Source of the DNA: Heterotrichella gracilis
Lineage: Eukaryota > Sar > Xanthophyceae > Tribonematales > Xanthonemataceae
DNA length: 64,000 bases
Reading direction: 5' to 3'
Assembly (NCBI GenBank): GCA_032358255.1
Contig: JAULBX010001003.1
Location: 92,062-156,061 of the forward strand
The notes under the pieces are model-generated. The model was not told the DNA's origin and ran no database searches. It was given only the letters and a program-made list of their open reading frames with translations. A program made the translations under genes and the position numbers. This document shows positions 1-11,190 of this stretch, in pieces (within the stretch, counting starts at the first letter, position 1; each line of letters begins with the position of its first letter).

Positions 1-189
1 GGGGTCACCATCAAGGGGCGACACGGGGAGTACAGCATGGTGGTGGATGAGGATGGCTCAGTTGAGGTTGGGGCCTCGCAGTGCACGCCCATGGGCACTC
101 TTTCAGATGCTGCGCGGGTGCATGAGGCGAGGGAGGAGCGGGAGCGGTGCTGGGCGTGGCTGCACACTGCAGCAGCTTGGGGCTCCTAG
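1..189 (+). CDS. C-terminal end of an F-box/LRR-like protein (cut by window edge)
   Basis: The window opens inside an open frame (frame 1) that ends at TAG 187-189. The 62 residues match the C-terminus of the intact family member at 12666-13970: a GVTIKGRHGEYSM block, a variable linker, and a conserved tail ending REERERCWAWLHTAAAWGS. The rest of the gene lies to the left, so F-box, repeats and start cannot be judged. It is the first of four related copies in 14 kb. No frameshift is visible in the part present. The family is inferred only from similarity to the other copies here. Confidence 0.7.
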   Translation, partial: GVTIKGRHGEYSMVVDEDGSVEVGASQCTPMGTLSDAARVHEAREERERCWAWLHTAAAWGS

Positions 190-2699
190 GACGCGGCTTT
201 GATGGTTTTAAACAGGTAAAATTGGAGGGCATCTCAGTGGAGATGTTCAGGGCATACCTGTGACACTAGGAGGCATTGGCGGTATAGGTGGTGGCAATGC
301 CCCTTGCACATTCCTTTCATTCCTAGCATACATGTCGTTGCTTCCTCCATCATATGCATGTAGCCTCAGGGCCTTCGCTGAATGAAACTATACTAGTTTG
401 GTAGCATGCAGCATGGAAGGCTGTAATAGATTCATTGCTTTGTTTTATTTGCAATTTCAGTGATGTATTGAGCCTGTGCTGCTGTGTGTATCTGGAACCC
501 ACCCAGTACCTGGTTTGTCACCTTTGTTCCTATTTTCCCCCCTGACAAGCAGTTACTGGTTGCAGGATTGTGGGGGGGGACCTGCCGCCACCTGGCACCT
601 CAGCCAGGGCTGCCCGCCGCTGGCGTTACTGCACCTTGCCCTTTGCGCTGGGCTAGCTGTGCAGACGACCGCGGGGCTACCCTACACCGTCACAATCTGA
701 GTGGTTGGAAAATTTTCCCGTGGCAGACGGTCCCACATTGCAGCTGGATTTTGAAGATGTGTGTCTGCGTGGCGCTGGCTCGAGCTGATTTGATTCAGCA
801 GGGGCGTGGCTTTCAGTGGGTGCAGATGCGGAGCATTATGAAGGCCGCTGGGGCACGATGCACCGATCTGTAATATAACAAATGCGTGTTCGTTAGATGG
901 CGGTGCCGAGGCGCAATAAAGTGGGCCCTTAAACCCCGCTTTTGTGCGTCCCGGGAGGGCCCTATCTTTCTTCTTTGTAGATTAAAAACCTGGCATGCCA
1001 TCAGTGTATTGGTGAACATCTCTTGGCGTTTTTTTTTGACTGCAAAACGGAGAATGAGTTTGCATATGCACACACAATCCCATGCACGCACACTCTAGAG
1101 ATCTCCATGGAGAAGCTAGGCGCACGCGTAGTTGCAGCGTAGATAACAACCAGATAACTCAAGGCCTATCTTTGACCAGCCGTTCTGGCTGGTGTGGTGC
1201 CCTGGTGCGAGCCAGTGGCCCCCTATAATAGTAACTACGCCTCTGTGCGTTCCCTTCCTTTCTTTCTCTACTTAGCCTTATTGGTGTAGAGCTTGCGCTT
1301 TATTCACAATGTACCCTAGGTTCTTTAGGGCAAAGAAACTTGCTTGTGTGGGACATTGTCACGGGCCACTGGCGGCCTGGCACTGAGTGTTTTGAAATGC
1401 GTTACTTGAAATGTCTGCCTCGATACATGTTGGGGATTGTCGAAATTCTAATTTGGCGTCCGGCCCGTGGTGGCCATCATGCTGGCAGAGTACCTGTAAC
1501 CAGTTTATCCTGATCCACAAGCTTCTAGCTCCGCTGACGCCTTTTCACCCGGGTGTTTGTCGCCTGCTGACAGCCCATTTCTGCACACACCTAAATTTCA
1601 GATCACTTTAAACACCTCTATAAAAGAAGGATACTTTGATTTGCACTATCAAAGCTTTCTCAGCCACCGTGTGGGTGGTCACACCCTGGTAGTTGTCAAT
1701 CATGGTAATTGCCAACGGGGCGATGCAATAAATCCGCATACCTACAAGTTCTGCTTGAGGTACACACCCGGGAGGCCTCAAAATCCTGTTAATGAACATA
1801 CCAGTACAAAAAGAGGAGAAAAGAAAATAAACGCCAAAGGCGTGCATATACATTAGTACATAATAGTGCCACCGTAGGCTACGAAGTGCAACGTAAAGAA
1901 TTTCTTTCAGGCACATTAATTGCCTATAAGTATCAATCAGACTGAATTAATATGCAATATCTGGCGTTCACATGAATCAACAATTAACCTGCTCTCCTAT
2001 ATGCCCATTCACCTCCTGGCAGTGTGCGCATGGGCGCAACTCGCAGGAAAACCCCCTTTTGCTGTGATACAAGCAGAACATTTGCCAAGAATGGGTTACC
2101 AACAAACCGAATCAGATGGCAATTGTCAACTTGAGTAGGTGGCACCTGCTGCACTGCACCAACTCCCAACCCACAGCCCCCCACGTGCACCCATTTACCC
2201 AATCAGTGGCATGCAACGGCAGGGCCTTGCAGCCATGTGTACTCAACACCCAGCTGCCAAGCCTGTGCTGCGCGGCTGCATGTCCACAGTTGCTACCCGG
2301 GCGCCAGTGAGCAAAGGCGTCACAGTAGGGCCTGCACCCAGCAAGTGCTCGTCAGAGATGTATACACAAAGCAGCACAGGCTCATTACCTCATTTGTAAC
2401 TCTCATACCAGAAAGCAACTGATTTACCACAGCTTCCATGCCACCAAACTCTTGTTGAATCTGGTCGATGGGCTATGCCTATTGCAGGAATCAGCAGATT
2501 GCAAAACAATAATGACAAGAAAATATGTGCTGATGCAATTAACTGTGCCAGGCCCACCGCCACCGCCACAGCCTCCTCATGCCACACATGTGCCCCTGCA
2601 CCCACCAACATTCGACAACACAGGTCCCTGGACCCACCAACAGACCCTCCTCCTGGTTTACCTGCTGCAGGCCTTGACCTGTGATAGATGCCCAGCGCG
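190..2699. other. Intergenic region with no supported gene
   Basis: Open frames here are short and show no recognisable protein or splice-consistent exon set. It separates the first F-box-family tail (plus strand) from the second copy (minus strand), so the two 3' ends converge. The only recognised feature is a dispersed repeat near 1218-1270, described separately. Confidence 0.5.
1218..1270 (+). repeat. Dispersed repeat, copy 1 (pyrimidine-tailed)
   Basis: The core CTACGCCTCTGTGCGTTCCC, followed by a C/T-rich tract of CTTT units, recurs in inverse orientation at about 41411-41475 inside an intron of the UBX gene. The flanking ggccccct is also shared. A similar word order (CACCTGTGGGCGTTTCC then CTTTCTTT) occurs in three further places, so these may be one short interspersed family. 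No terminal repeats or coding capacity are seen. Confidence 0.55.
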
Positions 2700-4013
2700 C
2701 TAGGAGCCCCATGCTGCGGCAATGTGCAGCCATGCCCAGCACCACTCCCGCTCCTCCCTCGCCTCATCCACCCAGTCGGCATCTGAAAGGGCGCCGGGAG
2801 GCAGGCGCTGCGATGCCCTGCACCGCAACGCAGCCCTCCGCATCCACGCCCATCTTGTACCTCCCGTGTGCCCCCTTAATGCTAATCCCCTTGCCAGTTG
2901 TGGCTTTGTGCCAGCCGTCTCAGGCAGGATGTACAGGTGGGGGTAGATTGGCAGCTCCAGCTGCACGCCCCGACAACGCCCTATTTGTATGAACGTGAGG
3001 CTGGGCATGACGGGCAGTACCAGGCGTTTTGGTAGGTCGTTGATTACCAACTCCTGGAGGCTGGTGAGCCTGGCCAGGGCGGGCTTCAAGCGCTGTATGG
3101 CTAGGCATTCCAGGTGGAGCGATGTCAGCTGGACAAGGTCTGAGAGGAGCGCCACTGCATCCACAGGGCCAGGAGGATCGAGGTACATGCTGAAATTCAT
3201 GACGATGGCAAGGCTTTGTAGCGACGTGGGGAAGCTGCCAGGCAGTATGGCCAGGTGGCAGCCCCTCACAACCAAGCTCTCCAACTGAGTGAGCTGTCGC
3301 AACGAGGTGCTAGTTGTCGGGTCCTCAAACTCGACGACACCGACTCTCAGTAATTCGAGGTAGGTGAGCGCAGGCTGGTGGGCCAGCATGGGGACGTAGT
3401 CTGCCCCGTTTAGCCCCACCAATGCCGTCCCCAGCTTTGGGAGGCATGGAAGCTCTGGCCACCAGGGTTGGATTTCTGGAGAGGGTTTCCAGACTTCAAG
3501 GTAGAGCTACTCCAGGTTGACCAGTGCTGACATGGCTGGCAGGCTGGGCGCCACCTGCTCCGGGGTGCAGAGGAAGCAAAGGTCCACGGTAGCGAGCGAG
3601 GTGAGGCGGGCCAGGGCCTCGAGCAGCTGCCCCGCAAGTTGCTCGTTCTCGATCATCATGATGATCGAGGGCAGGAAAGTGATGCACGCTGGGTTGAGGC
3701 TGTTGAGCAGGCGCAGCACTTCCTGCCGCTCGCCGTTCAATCCTATGATGCACCTGGTAGCTCCCAGCCTGGGGCTCAGCCACTCCAGCACTGGAGTGCT
3801 GAGGATGAGACACTCGATCCGCCCCCAAGTCGCGCTTGGGCCTGCCAGGGCCTGGCGCCAGCGCTTGCACACCAGCTGCAGCTGCACTCTCTCCCACATG
3901 GCAAGCACGTCAATCTCGCTCTCGCTCGGCGTCCCAAAGATGCGCTGCGGCAGGTGGTCTGGGAGGGAGTTGATGGGGCACCGCTCACTCCGCATGGCTG
4001 GGCCGGTGGCCAT
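2700..4013 (-). pseudogene. F-box/LRR-like family copy with in-frame stop and a compensated frameshift
   Basis: The start is taken at ATG 4013-4011, aligning with the start of the intact copy. The F-box-like segment (INSLPDHLPQRIF ... QLVCKRWRQALAGPSATW) and leucine-rich blocks follow. In LVNLE-stop-LYLEV, a TAG at 3507-3509 replaces the GAG (Glu) of the sister copies; the frame then continues to the family tail (AREEREWCWAWLHIAAAWGS) and TAG 2700-2702. Between about 2920 and 2790 the family sequence GKGISIKGAHGRYKMGVD is in another frame, so two compensating indels are present. The flow of homology on both sides of the TAG makes a substitution more likely than an intron. It probably encodes no full-length protein, unless the stop is a base-call error or is read through. 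About 50 bp upstream of the start is a CTGCAG acceptor-like site shared with the intact copy. Confidence 0.75.
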
Positions 4014-5429
4014 AGCTAGTGATGGGCTGTCCAGCATCAGCTGGTCTTGGTGAATTGATGTCCTGCAGGATAGTGGCAGGGTCAACATGTGTTTCAACAC
4101 CTGTTCTTGTGTACGCAAAGTGGCCCATGCTGCGCTGCCAGCTGCCAGCAACACCAAAGGTGGAACTAAGACAGAGGGTGCTGTGCAGTGGAGCAACCTG
4201 GAATCAACCAAGGACTAACAGATTGGCTGTAATGGTGTTTGCAAGGCACACAATGGACCAACAACCAGGACTTCAAAATCCATTCTTAGATCTAGGTGCC
4301 TGACACACGAGGTCTGTTGCCGCTGCAAGCCGGTGGGCACAATCTGGGCCAGTCTACTATCAGGTGAAAGTGTGACAGGTCACACCAGCGCAGCCACACA
4401 CTTCAACTGTCGGCCATACCTTTACAGGACTTGATGATGGTGGGGGCACAATGCATGCATGCATATGCACCCACCTGACTCTGCTGCTACCCACTTGTTC
4501 AAAACGTTCCCAGAGTGTTGGTACGCGATAAACAGAGTGTGAGCTTTCGAAACACCACATAAATTTGCACCCTGTAGGCTTTTCATGGTGCCGGGGTCCG
4601 GTTCAACGGAGCTTGGGCTGTCAGCGCGCACCCTCAAACCCTCCAGCAGGGTTTGGGCTGAACGAGGTGGTAGGCAAGGACCTTGCTAGCATCCGCCTAC
4701 CAAAGTGCGGCACAGTGCTAACTCTGGTTTGTGCTAAATTACCCTTTCACGATCCGTCAAGTTATACAAACCCACTAGGTTCTCTGTCCATTGGGTCCTA
4801 TGATATGCGCCCGTATGGTCCAATGTCCATGACCATGGCAGCCAGGATTTGTTTTATTGCACAGTGACCGCGATGGGGGTCTAAACGGTCCGATTCGTTA
4901 TTTACAACAAGTGTCAGCCATAACACACTCCAAGCTCTCAACAATATGACGACCCGTCAGCTTGATGCATGCATAACGTTTAGAGCATAAAAAGACTTTC
5001 TTTCTTCAAAGAAATAATGGGAGCACCCACAGGTCGATGCAACCTGCCGCAGCGTGCCCTGCCAGCCTCCTGTGATCACCAGATGGCATGCCAGTGGTTC
5101 AAAGCCTGACCCTGACTTGCCCTGAAGGTTTACATTACACGAAATGTTTTGAACATGGTCGCCGTAGAGCAATACTGCTCACACCATCCTGCCGTGACCA
5201 CTGCAGTGATGGGTGTCCGGGTGATCATCAACAAGCGTTCACTCAGCGTTTACTAAAGTAGTACTCAGCTTAGAAAGGGAATAGCCAGCCTGGTGATAAC
5301 AAGTGTAACATAACGCTACACATACCAAGTGATTCAGTGTTGTGCGTTAGCAGGTGATCACACACCCAGTTTCGATTCAGTGTTGTGCGTTAGCAGGTGA
5401 TCACAAAATAGGTCATTTTATATTACGCA
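4014..5429. other. Intergenic region; family leader plus tandem repeat
   Basis: Next to the minus-strand F-box copy, 4061-4092 is a leader conserved with 12592-12623 (minus strand here). The right end, 5331-5405, holds two perfect 32-bp direct repeats next to the 3' end of the glycosyltransferase-like gene. Nothing else between could be supported as a gene. Confidence 0.5.
5331..5405. repeat. Two perfect 32-bp direct repeats beyond a gene end, third partial copy overlapping its stop
   Basis: 5331-5362 and 5374-5405 are identical (gattcagtgttgtgcg... through caggtgatcaca), 43 bp apart start to start. A shorter diverged version (acgcattagcaggtgaacag) lies at about 5425-5444 and contains the stop and last codons of the minus-strand gene ending at 5430. 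The array therefore looks derived from that gene's 3' end. Confidence 0.85.
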
Positions 5430-8140
5430 TTAGCAGGTGAACAGGTAGGGCCTGCCCTCCTTGAACCCATAGGTCACAAAGTGCTGCCACGCCTGGGCTG
5501 GGCGGTAGTCCTTGAACTCCACAGGGGAGGTGTTGATGTAGAACTCAGAGTCAAAGCACGCGGGGTCCTTCTTGCGAATGTCGTCCAGCTGCGAATTTGC
5601 AATGATGGTCCAATCATTGGTGGTGATGTCGGGGGGGTCCTCACCATTAGGCCCCCCTGCCCATTGCTCGTATTTGAGGGCCTGGTTGACCCCCGGCCAG
5701 TGGGTGACCACCATGCTGTGCTGCACCTTGAGGAACATCACCTGCAAGGGGGAAAAGCCTTAGGACCCACATGGCTAGAGTTTCATGTCCATCACCATCT
5801 CATGACACCACATGTTAGGGTTTCCCTGGCGCTGCCATCGGCGGCCAAGCTCACAGGGGGTTGCAGGATCGCTGCAGCCGTGAGGTGAACATCCAAAAGA
5901 TATGGTGCGCGCATGCAGCATGTTCAGACCCACAGCAAGGCATCGCATGCAGGAAATAACAGCAAATTAACCCCCTGCTCCCCAGGTCAGGCCCGACATA
6001 CATCCCTGGTGCACCCAACGCCCTCAGCCAGCGCCCCCCCACCACACCCACCTCCCTTCCGCCCAACACCCCCACCGCCAGCACAAGAGGCACAGAAATT
6101 CCTAGCGCAACCCACACCTCTCCCACTGCTCCCCGCCCCACCCACCTCCAGAGGATCCAGGCTCACGCCGTCGTACAGCTGGCGCATCAGCGGATCCAGC
6201 CCCGCCCCACAATTCCACTTGGACCGGTCACGCCAATCCACCCCCTCATACCGCAGCATGAGGCTGCCCACATTGTGCCCCGCAGCCACCATGGCCATGG
6301 AGGCGGCGACCTCCCCGTGGCGGCGGTGCATGTGCCAGGTGGTGTAGCAGTTGAACACGTTGGGGTTGGTGTCCAGCAGCAGACGGATGCCGGCGCGGTC
6401 GGTGGCGGCCAGGTAGGTGTGCACGTGCGGGTGCTGCACGCGCGGCTCCGAGGCGCTCACCTGGGTGGCGGGGGCCGGGGAGGCGGGGAGTGAGTGGGCG
6501 TGGAGAGGGATGGGGAGGGGCGAGGAGCCGGCAAAAAATTGATTCTATTCTGAAACAATATGAACTGGGTTGAGACAAGCCCTGTCATGTTAACTTGGCA
6601 ATTTGCTAAGCTGCAATACCCTTACATTGGTTACAAACTGCGCAGAACATGACGGCCAAATGATTATTATTGCCTTGAAGGTTAATCATCCTGTGCGTAT
6701 GTATTTTCCAGCACATGGTGGGGGCCACAAACAGCTGGCGCCATGTGCCCCACCTGCACTGAGTTGCAGCTGATGATCGCGCCCACCACGTGCAGGTACA
6801 TAGACACAAACGGGGTGGGGCCACTGGGGTCGCAGGGGTGGGTTCCTACATTGCGCATGTGCCCTACCTGCACTGAGTTGCAGCTGATGGTCGCCCCCAC
6901 CAGGTGCATGTCCTTGGACAGCCTGGATGTGAGCAGCTCATGCCAGCGCACGTGCTTGTCGCGGATGTATGCGGGCAGGAAGGGGCCACGCACACTGCTG
7001 TCAACCCACACCACGTACTTGTATCGCCACAGATGAACCTTGCCGCTCTCCTGCGCGCATTTTAGCCACAATGTTCAGAAGCCGGCGGCATACGTTTAGG
7101 AATTGCAACTCCTCATGGTGCAGGCCTATTATCCTTGAGACTAGCATGCAAAACCACATCTAAGCCATTGGGGACTGGTGCGGTGTGGAGATTCGGGGTG
7201 CTGTCCAGATTGGATGGTTTGAGCAATTTGGGCCAGAAATAAATGCATAAAAAGAAAAACGCACAGCATAGTGATGGCTGACAATCGCTCCATGCATGTA
7301 AGACTCTTCTCATCTCATGGCACTCGCCTATTGATATTCTATGCTTTTGAAATCATGAACAATAACAACTTATAAGGAATGGCGATATATACCCGAATCC
7401 ATCGGGTAATGGTAGGTTGCATATAATGCGGGTGCTGGGGATGGCAATTGCTGCACCCAATGGAGCGGGCAAATTCTAGCAGGCCTTAATGCCAATGCAA
7501 ATGGATTCCAACATGCACGGTGTGCAAAAATGTACTGGTTGCTGCGCCCCCATATCTATGCATGCGCATGCACTTCATGTCTATATGCCATGCTCAACCC
7601 TGGCTACCCAGCTGTGAAAATATCGTATGACTCAAGGTCAAGGATAAGGGTTAGGGTTTGCGGCGCCCTCAACGTAGGTTTAACCCCAACCACAATTTGG
7701 GGGTAACCTTAGAATTTGCGGTTGAGGGTTTTGTGGCGCCCTACCTTGAGGAACCATCCCACCACGCCCAGCGTGAAGCACCTCTGGGTGTGTGCAAGGT
7801 GGCGCACGTTACTAGGGAGGGGGGGCAGCTCCACCGCCTCCCCCACAGCCTCTTGCGTGAGCAAAATGACGTACTCCGCCCCATCCCCCTCCACCACCCC
7901 GTGCTTGAGGAAATAGTCCATGTTATTGAGGCTCTCGGGGTCATCGTTGTTGAACACGTAGATGATCAAGGTGAGCGATGGAGAGAACAGGAGGTAGAGG
8001 AGGAGCGTGGTGGCGAGGACTGCAAGGGAGGCGGCGAGGGCACTGAAGGTGGGGAGGGAAGGGCGGCCCCCGCCACTTGACCGGCCCCCACCGCTGTGGC
8101 TCCGCCCCAGGCCGGAGGTCGCGGCGCGCACGTGGCGCAT
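5430..8140 (-). CDS. Putative type II membrane glycosyltransferase-like protein, 4 exons
   Basis: Exons are 8140-7745, 7050-6868 (or 6754), 6460-6146 and 5741-5430, all with GT-AG borders in matching phase; the protein is 401 aa with the shorter exon 2. A short cytoplasmic N-terminus precedes one hydrophobic segment (LAASLAVLATTLLLYLLF), as in a Golgi signal anchor. Then follow YVFNNDD, KYKY-like WRYKYVVWVDSSVRGPFLP, LVGATISCN, HPHVHTYLAATD and LRYEGVDWRDRSKWNCGAG. From memory, the SSVRGPF / HVxTYxxATD / LRYxGVDW order belongs to a family of uncharacterised algal and plant GT-A-like proteins; the donor and product are unknown. Exon 2 has two possible donors because its end is duplicated in frame. 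The function is inference; the gene structure is well supported. Confidence 0.62.
6743..6908 (-). repeat. Duplicated exon end with donor site in the GT-like gene
   Basis: 6857-6908 (end of exon 2 plus the intron start) and 6743-6794 are 52-bp copies with four mismatches, 114 bp apart, so the frame is kept. Each copy ends in codons NSVQ followed by a GT donor (gtaggg or gtgggg). Using the distal donor would insert 38 residues and repeat the VGAxISCNSVQ peptide. Confidence 0.9.
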
Positions 8141-9871
8141 CCCGGAGGCGATGGAAGGGAAAGAGAGGAGAAGAGAGGGTGCCTGTGCTCCAGCTCACAT
8201 CTTGGGGCTGCTCAGGCGCCACTGTGGTCCTCTGTGCTGTTACCCGTCTGCAGTTGTTGCTGAAGGAAGTGGGTCTGTCTGCTGGAAGCTGTCACTGATA
8301 GCTGGGCATGCTGGGCAGGGAGGCTGTGCTGACCACTGAAGGGTGGCGTTGGTGGGAGAGCTAGTTGCCTACTTGTCTCCTGGCAGAGTTACCCTTTGCA
8401 GCGCTACTCCACGTGTCAAAATGTATGGCTAGACCGTGGCGTGGGGAGCTGGCGGTGGTCGCTGGTGTGGGTGGTGGCGTGGCAGGTGTGGCGGGTGCCG
8501 CCCTGTACCTTAGTGCCAGGCTGCTCTGCCTGGCTGCCTGGTAACACCTGCACAGCAGCAGGTGGGTGATGGGGATTGCACGTGAACCAGGAGACGGTGC
8601 ACTGGTTCTATGGTCCGCGTATTGTGCTACTGGCGGTGGCCCTCGTCCAGCTGGCGAGTCAGGCTGCGCAGGTGCACTAGAGGCCAGGGCAAACCCTAAA
8701 CCCTAATCTGATAGGAGTAGGTCAGGATACTGCAGAGTGTGAACCATCACTGATGGCATCAGCAGACACAGAGCCAAAACAACCTGCTGCACGCGAGCGC
8801 ACGGCCAAGCGAGGAAGTGCAAACCTAGCAGGCCCATAGGACAGCCGCAGCAGTAGGTGTTGCAAGGGCTACCCAGAGCTTGTGGAGGGTTGAAGATTGT
8901 GGAGTTAAGGTTAAAGCAAGCTCTATGGCCTCTACACAGGATGAGCTTTAGCACTACATATATGCATGCATATGTATATGTTGACCAACTGGGAGAAGAG
9001 CACAAGCCCAACACGCACAGACCTTCCGGTAGTCGGAGGTGGGTACCAGCCACCGAATCAAGCTCAGGCTGCAGAAGTATCACTGACTTGTTTTTACATC
9101 ATGCAAGAAACTGACGAGACTGAAGTGGCCCTGCTAACATCAGGCAACTGCTGCTAAGTTCTGCCTACAGATTTCAGCGCGTTAGCGGAGAGCCTGGTCT
9201 CGTTATAAGCCTGGCTAAAAAATCAACACGACAGAAAGATCGATACTGTCGGGGGGGTATACTTGTAATAATGGATAAAAACAACCATCAATCTTGAACC
9301 CTTGGGGTGTCGAACCACCTTCAACAGTCTGCATAACTGTAGAAGTACTGTAAACACCAATCACTACATTAACGGTATCGGCAAAGTTGCTGGCTTTGGA
9401 GTGAGGTGAGCGACGTGGCAATGGAAATATGCATGCACACGAGTGGCATGTGCATGCATGTGCGTTCCTTGATGGCGTTTGCGAGTCTAGTTATGGACGC
9501 TCTAGTTTGCTCATAAACTTTGGACTGCGTGCTCCTATTTGCCCTTTTTCTGATGGCATTGCGACCCAAGTTGGGCAAGCCCACAACGTGTGAATCGTTT
9601 TGCATGCAGTCAGGCGGGGAGCACAGTGGCTTCAGAATAATACCCGAAACGTCTGTAATTTGATATGGTGTCCCTAGTAGTGGCAATAACAACTGTGCAT
9701 GAGTAGCGGGTTGAAACTTGGGCTGTACAGTGTAGTGAGTGTGGACTCTGTGTGGACTGTTTATTTCCAGCACGACAGCCATGGCAGTAATACTGCTGTA
9801 TGACTTGCTCTTTATATTACCCTGCCCTGCAGTTATCGCCCACCAGTTGGCTGAGCCCTGTCTTCAGAGCC
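8141..9871. other. Intergenic region with no supported gene
   Basis: This lies between the start of the minus-strand GT-like gene and the start of the third F-box-family copy, so it holds both promoters. Telomere-like CCCTAAACCCTAA occurs at about 8692-8706. ATGCATGC palindromes occur near 8960 and 9430-9460. No protein or RNA gene could be supported. Confidence 0.45.
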
Positions 9872-11190
9872 ATGGCCACCTTACTGTCCCTCCCAGCGCA
9901 TTGCCTGCGCACTGTCAACCTACGGTGAGGATGACTTCAAAACCAGAGCGAAGCTGCAGCTGGTGTGCAGGCGCTGGCGCCAGGCCCTGGCAGGCCCAAG
10001 TGCAGCTTGGGCGCGCATTTATTGTCCGCCCCTCACCAAGCCAATTCTTGACTGGCTGTGCCCCAGGCTTGGAGCCACCACGTCCATCACAACTCCAACT
10101 GGCTGGCCCGGCAGCAAGCTCCACTGCCTGCGCGTGCTCAATAACCTCAGCCCATCAGTTCTCACTTCGCTATGGATGTATGGCCTCAGGGGGGTGGACT
10201 GCAGTGCATACTATGGACCAGATGCTGGGCCGCTGCTTGAGGCCACCTTCCGCCTCACCTCCCTGTCTTCCATGAATCTTCATATGCGCTGCACTCCGGA
10301 GCAGGCGGCGCCTTCCATGCCTGCCATGTCAGCACTGGTCAACCTGGAGGAGCTACACCTTGATGTCAGGCACTACGCTTGCGGGCACTACTGGTGGCCA
10401 GAGCTTCCCTGCCTGCCTAAGCTGGCGGCTGCATGGGTGGTAGTGAACGGGGTAGACTACGTCCCCATGCTGGCCCAGCAGCCTGCACTCACCAGGCTGG
10501 AAGTGCTTGCAGACAAGTCAATCAGATATCGAGACCTGGTGTGGGGCGCAACTATCGGCACCTCCTTGCATCAGCTCACCCAGCTGAAGCGCTTGACTGT
10601 GAAGGGCAAGCACTTGATTATACCACCTGGAAGCTTCCCCACATTCTTGCAAAGCCTCAGCATCATCAATTGTTTTGCTGCGGATATGGGCATGGATGCG
10701 ATGAAGCTCCTCCAAGACCTCGTCCACCTGACACCACTCCACTTGGAGGGCTGTAGATGCATGGAGCGCTTGACCCCTGCCCTGGCCAGCCTCACCAGCC
10801 TCCAGTACATGATAATTGAATACGCAGAGCGGCTGGTGCTGCCCCCAATGCCCAGCCTCACACTGCTGATAATATCAAGTGTGCGGGGCGTGCAGCTGCA
10901 GGCACCAATGCACCCTAAGCTGCGCGTCATGGCAGGGCATGATTGGCACACAGCGACTCTTGGCAAGGGGCTGAGCATCAAGGGGCATTACGGGGAGTAC
11001 AGCATGACTGTGGGATTGGAATGACAAGGTTGTGGTGCAGACATCCCCTGGCATGCTCTCAGACACTCCTCCAGATGCAGAGGCTGACAGGGTGCACGAG
11101 TTGAGGGAAGAGCAGGAGCGGTGCTGTGCATGGCTGCGCACTGCTGCAACATGGAAAATGGATTACTCAGTTTTCCCTCGTTCTCTCTAG
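9872..11190 (+). pseudogene. F-box/LRR-like family copy frameshifted at both ends
   Basis: The F-box start MATLLSLPAHCLRTV begins at ATG 9872 but reaches a stop after 18 codons. Homology resumes in another frame at about 9925 (EDDFKTRAKLQLVCRRWRQALAGPSAAW) and runs to TGA 11022-11024. The family tail then continues in yet another frame to about 11190 (VVVQTSPGMLSD ... REEQERCCAWLRTAATW). The central 350 residues are intact, with LTSLxxL and LPxLxxL repeats. Two indels therefore separate it from the sister copy at 12666. A 20-40 bp intron at the first site is conceivable (GTGAGG...CAG) but would be far shorter than other introns here. Upstream, CCCTGCCCTGCAG resembles the leader acceptor of the other copies. 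Confidence 0.7.
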
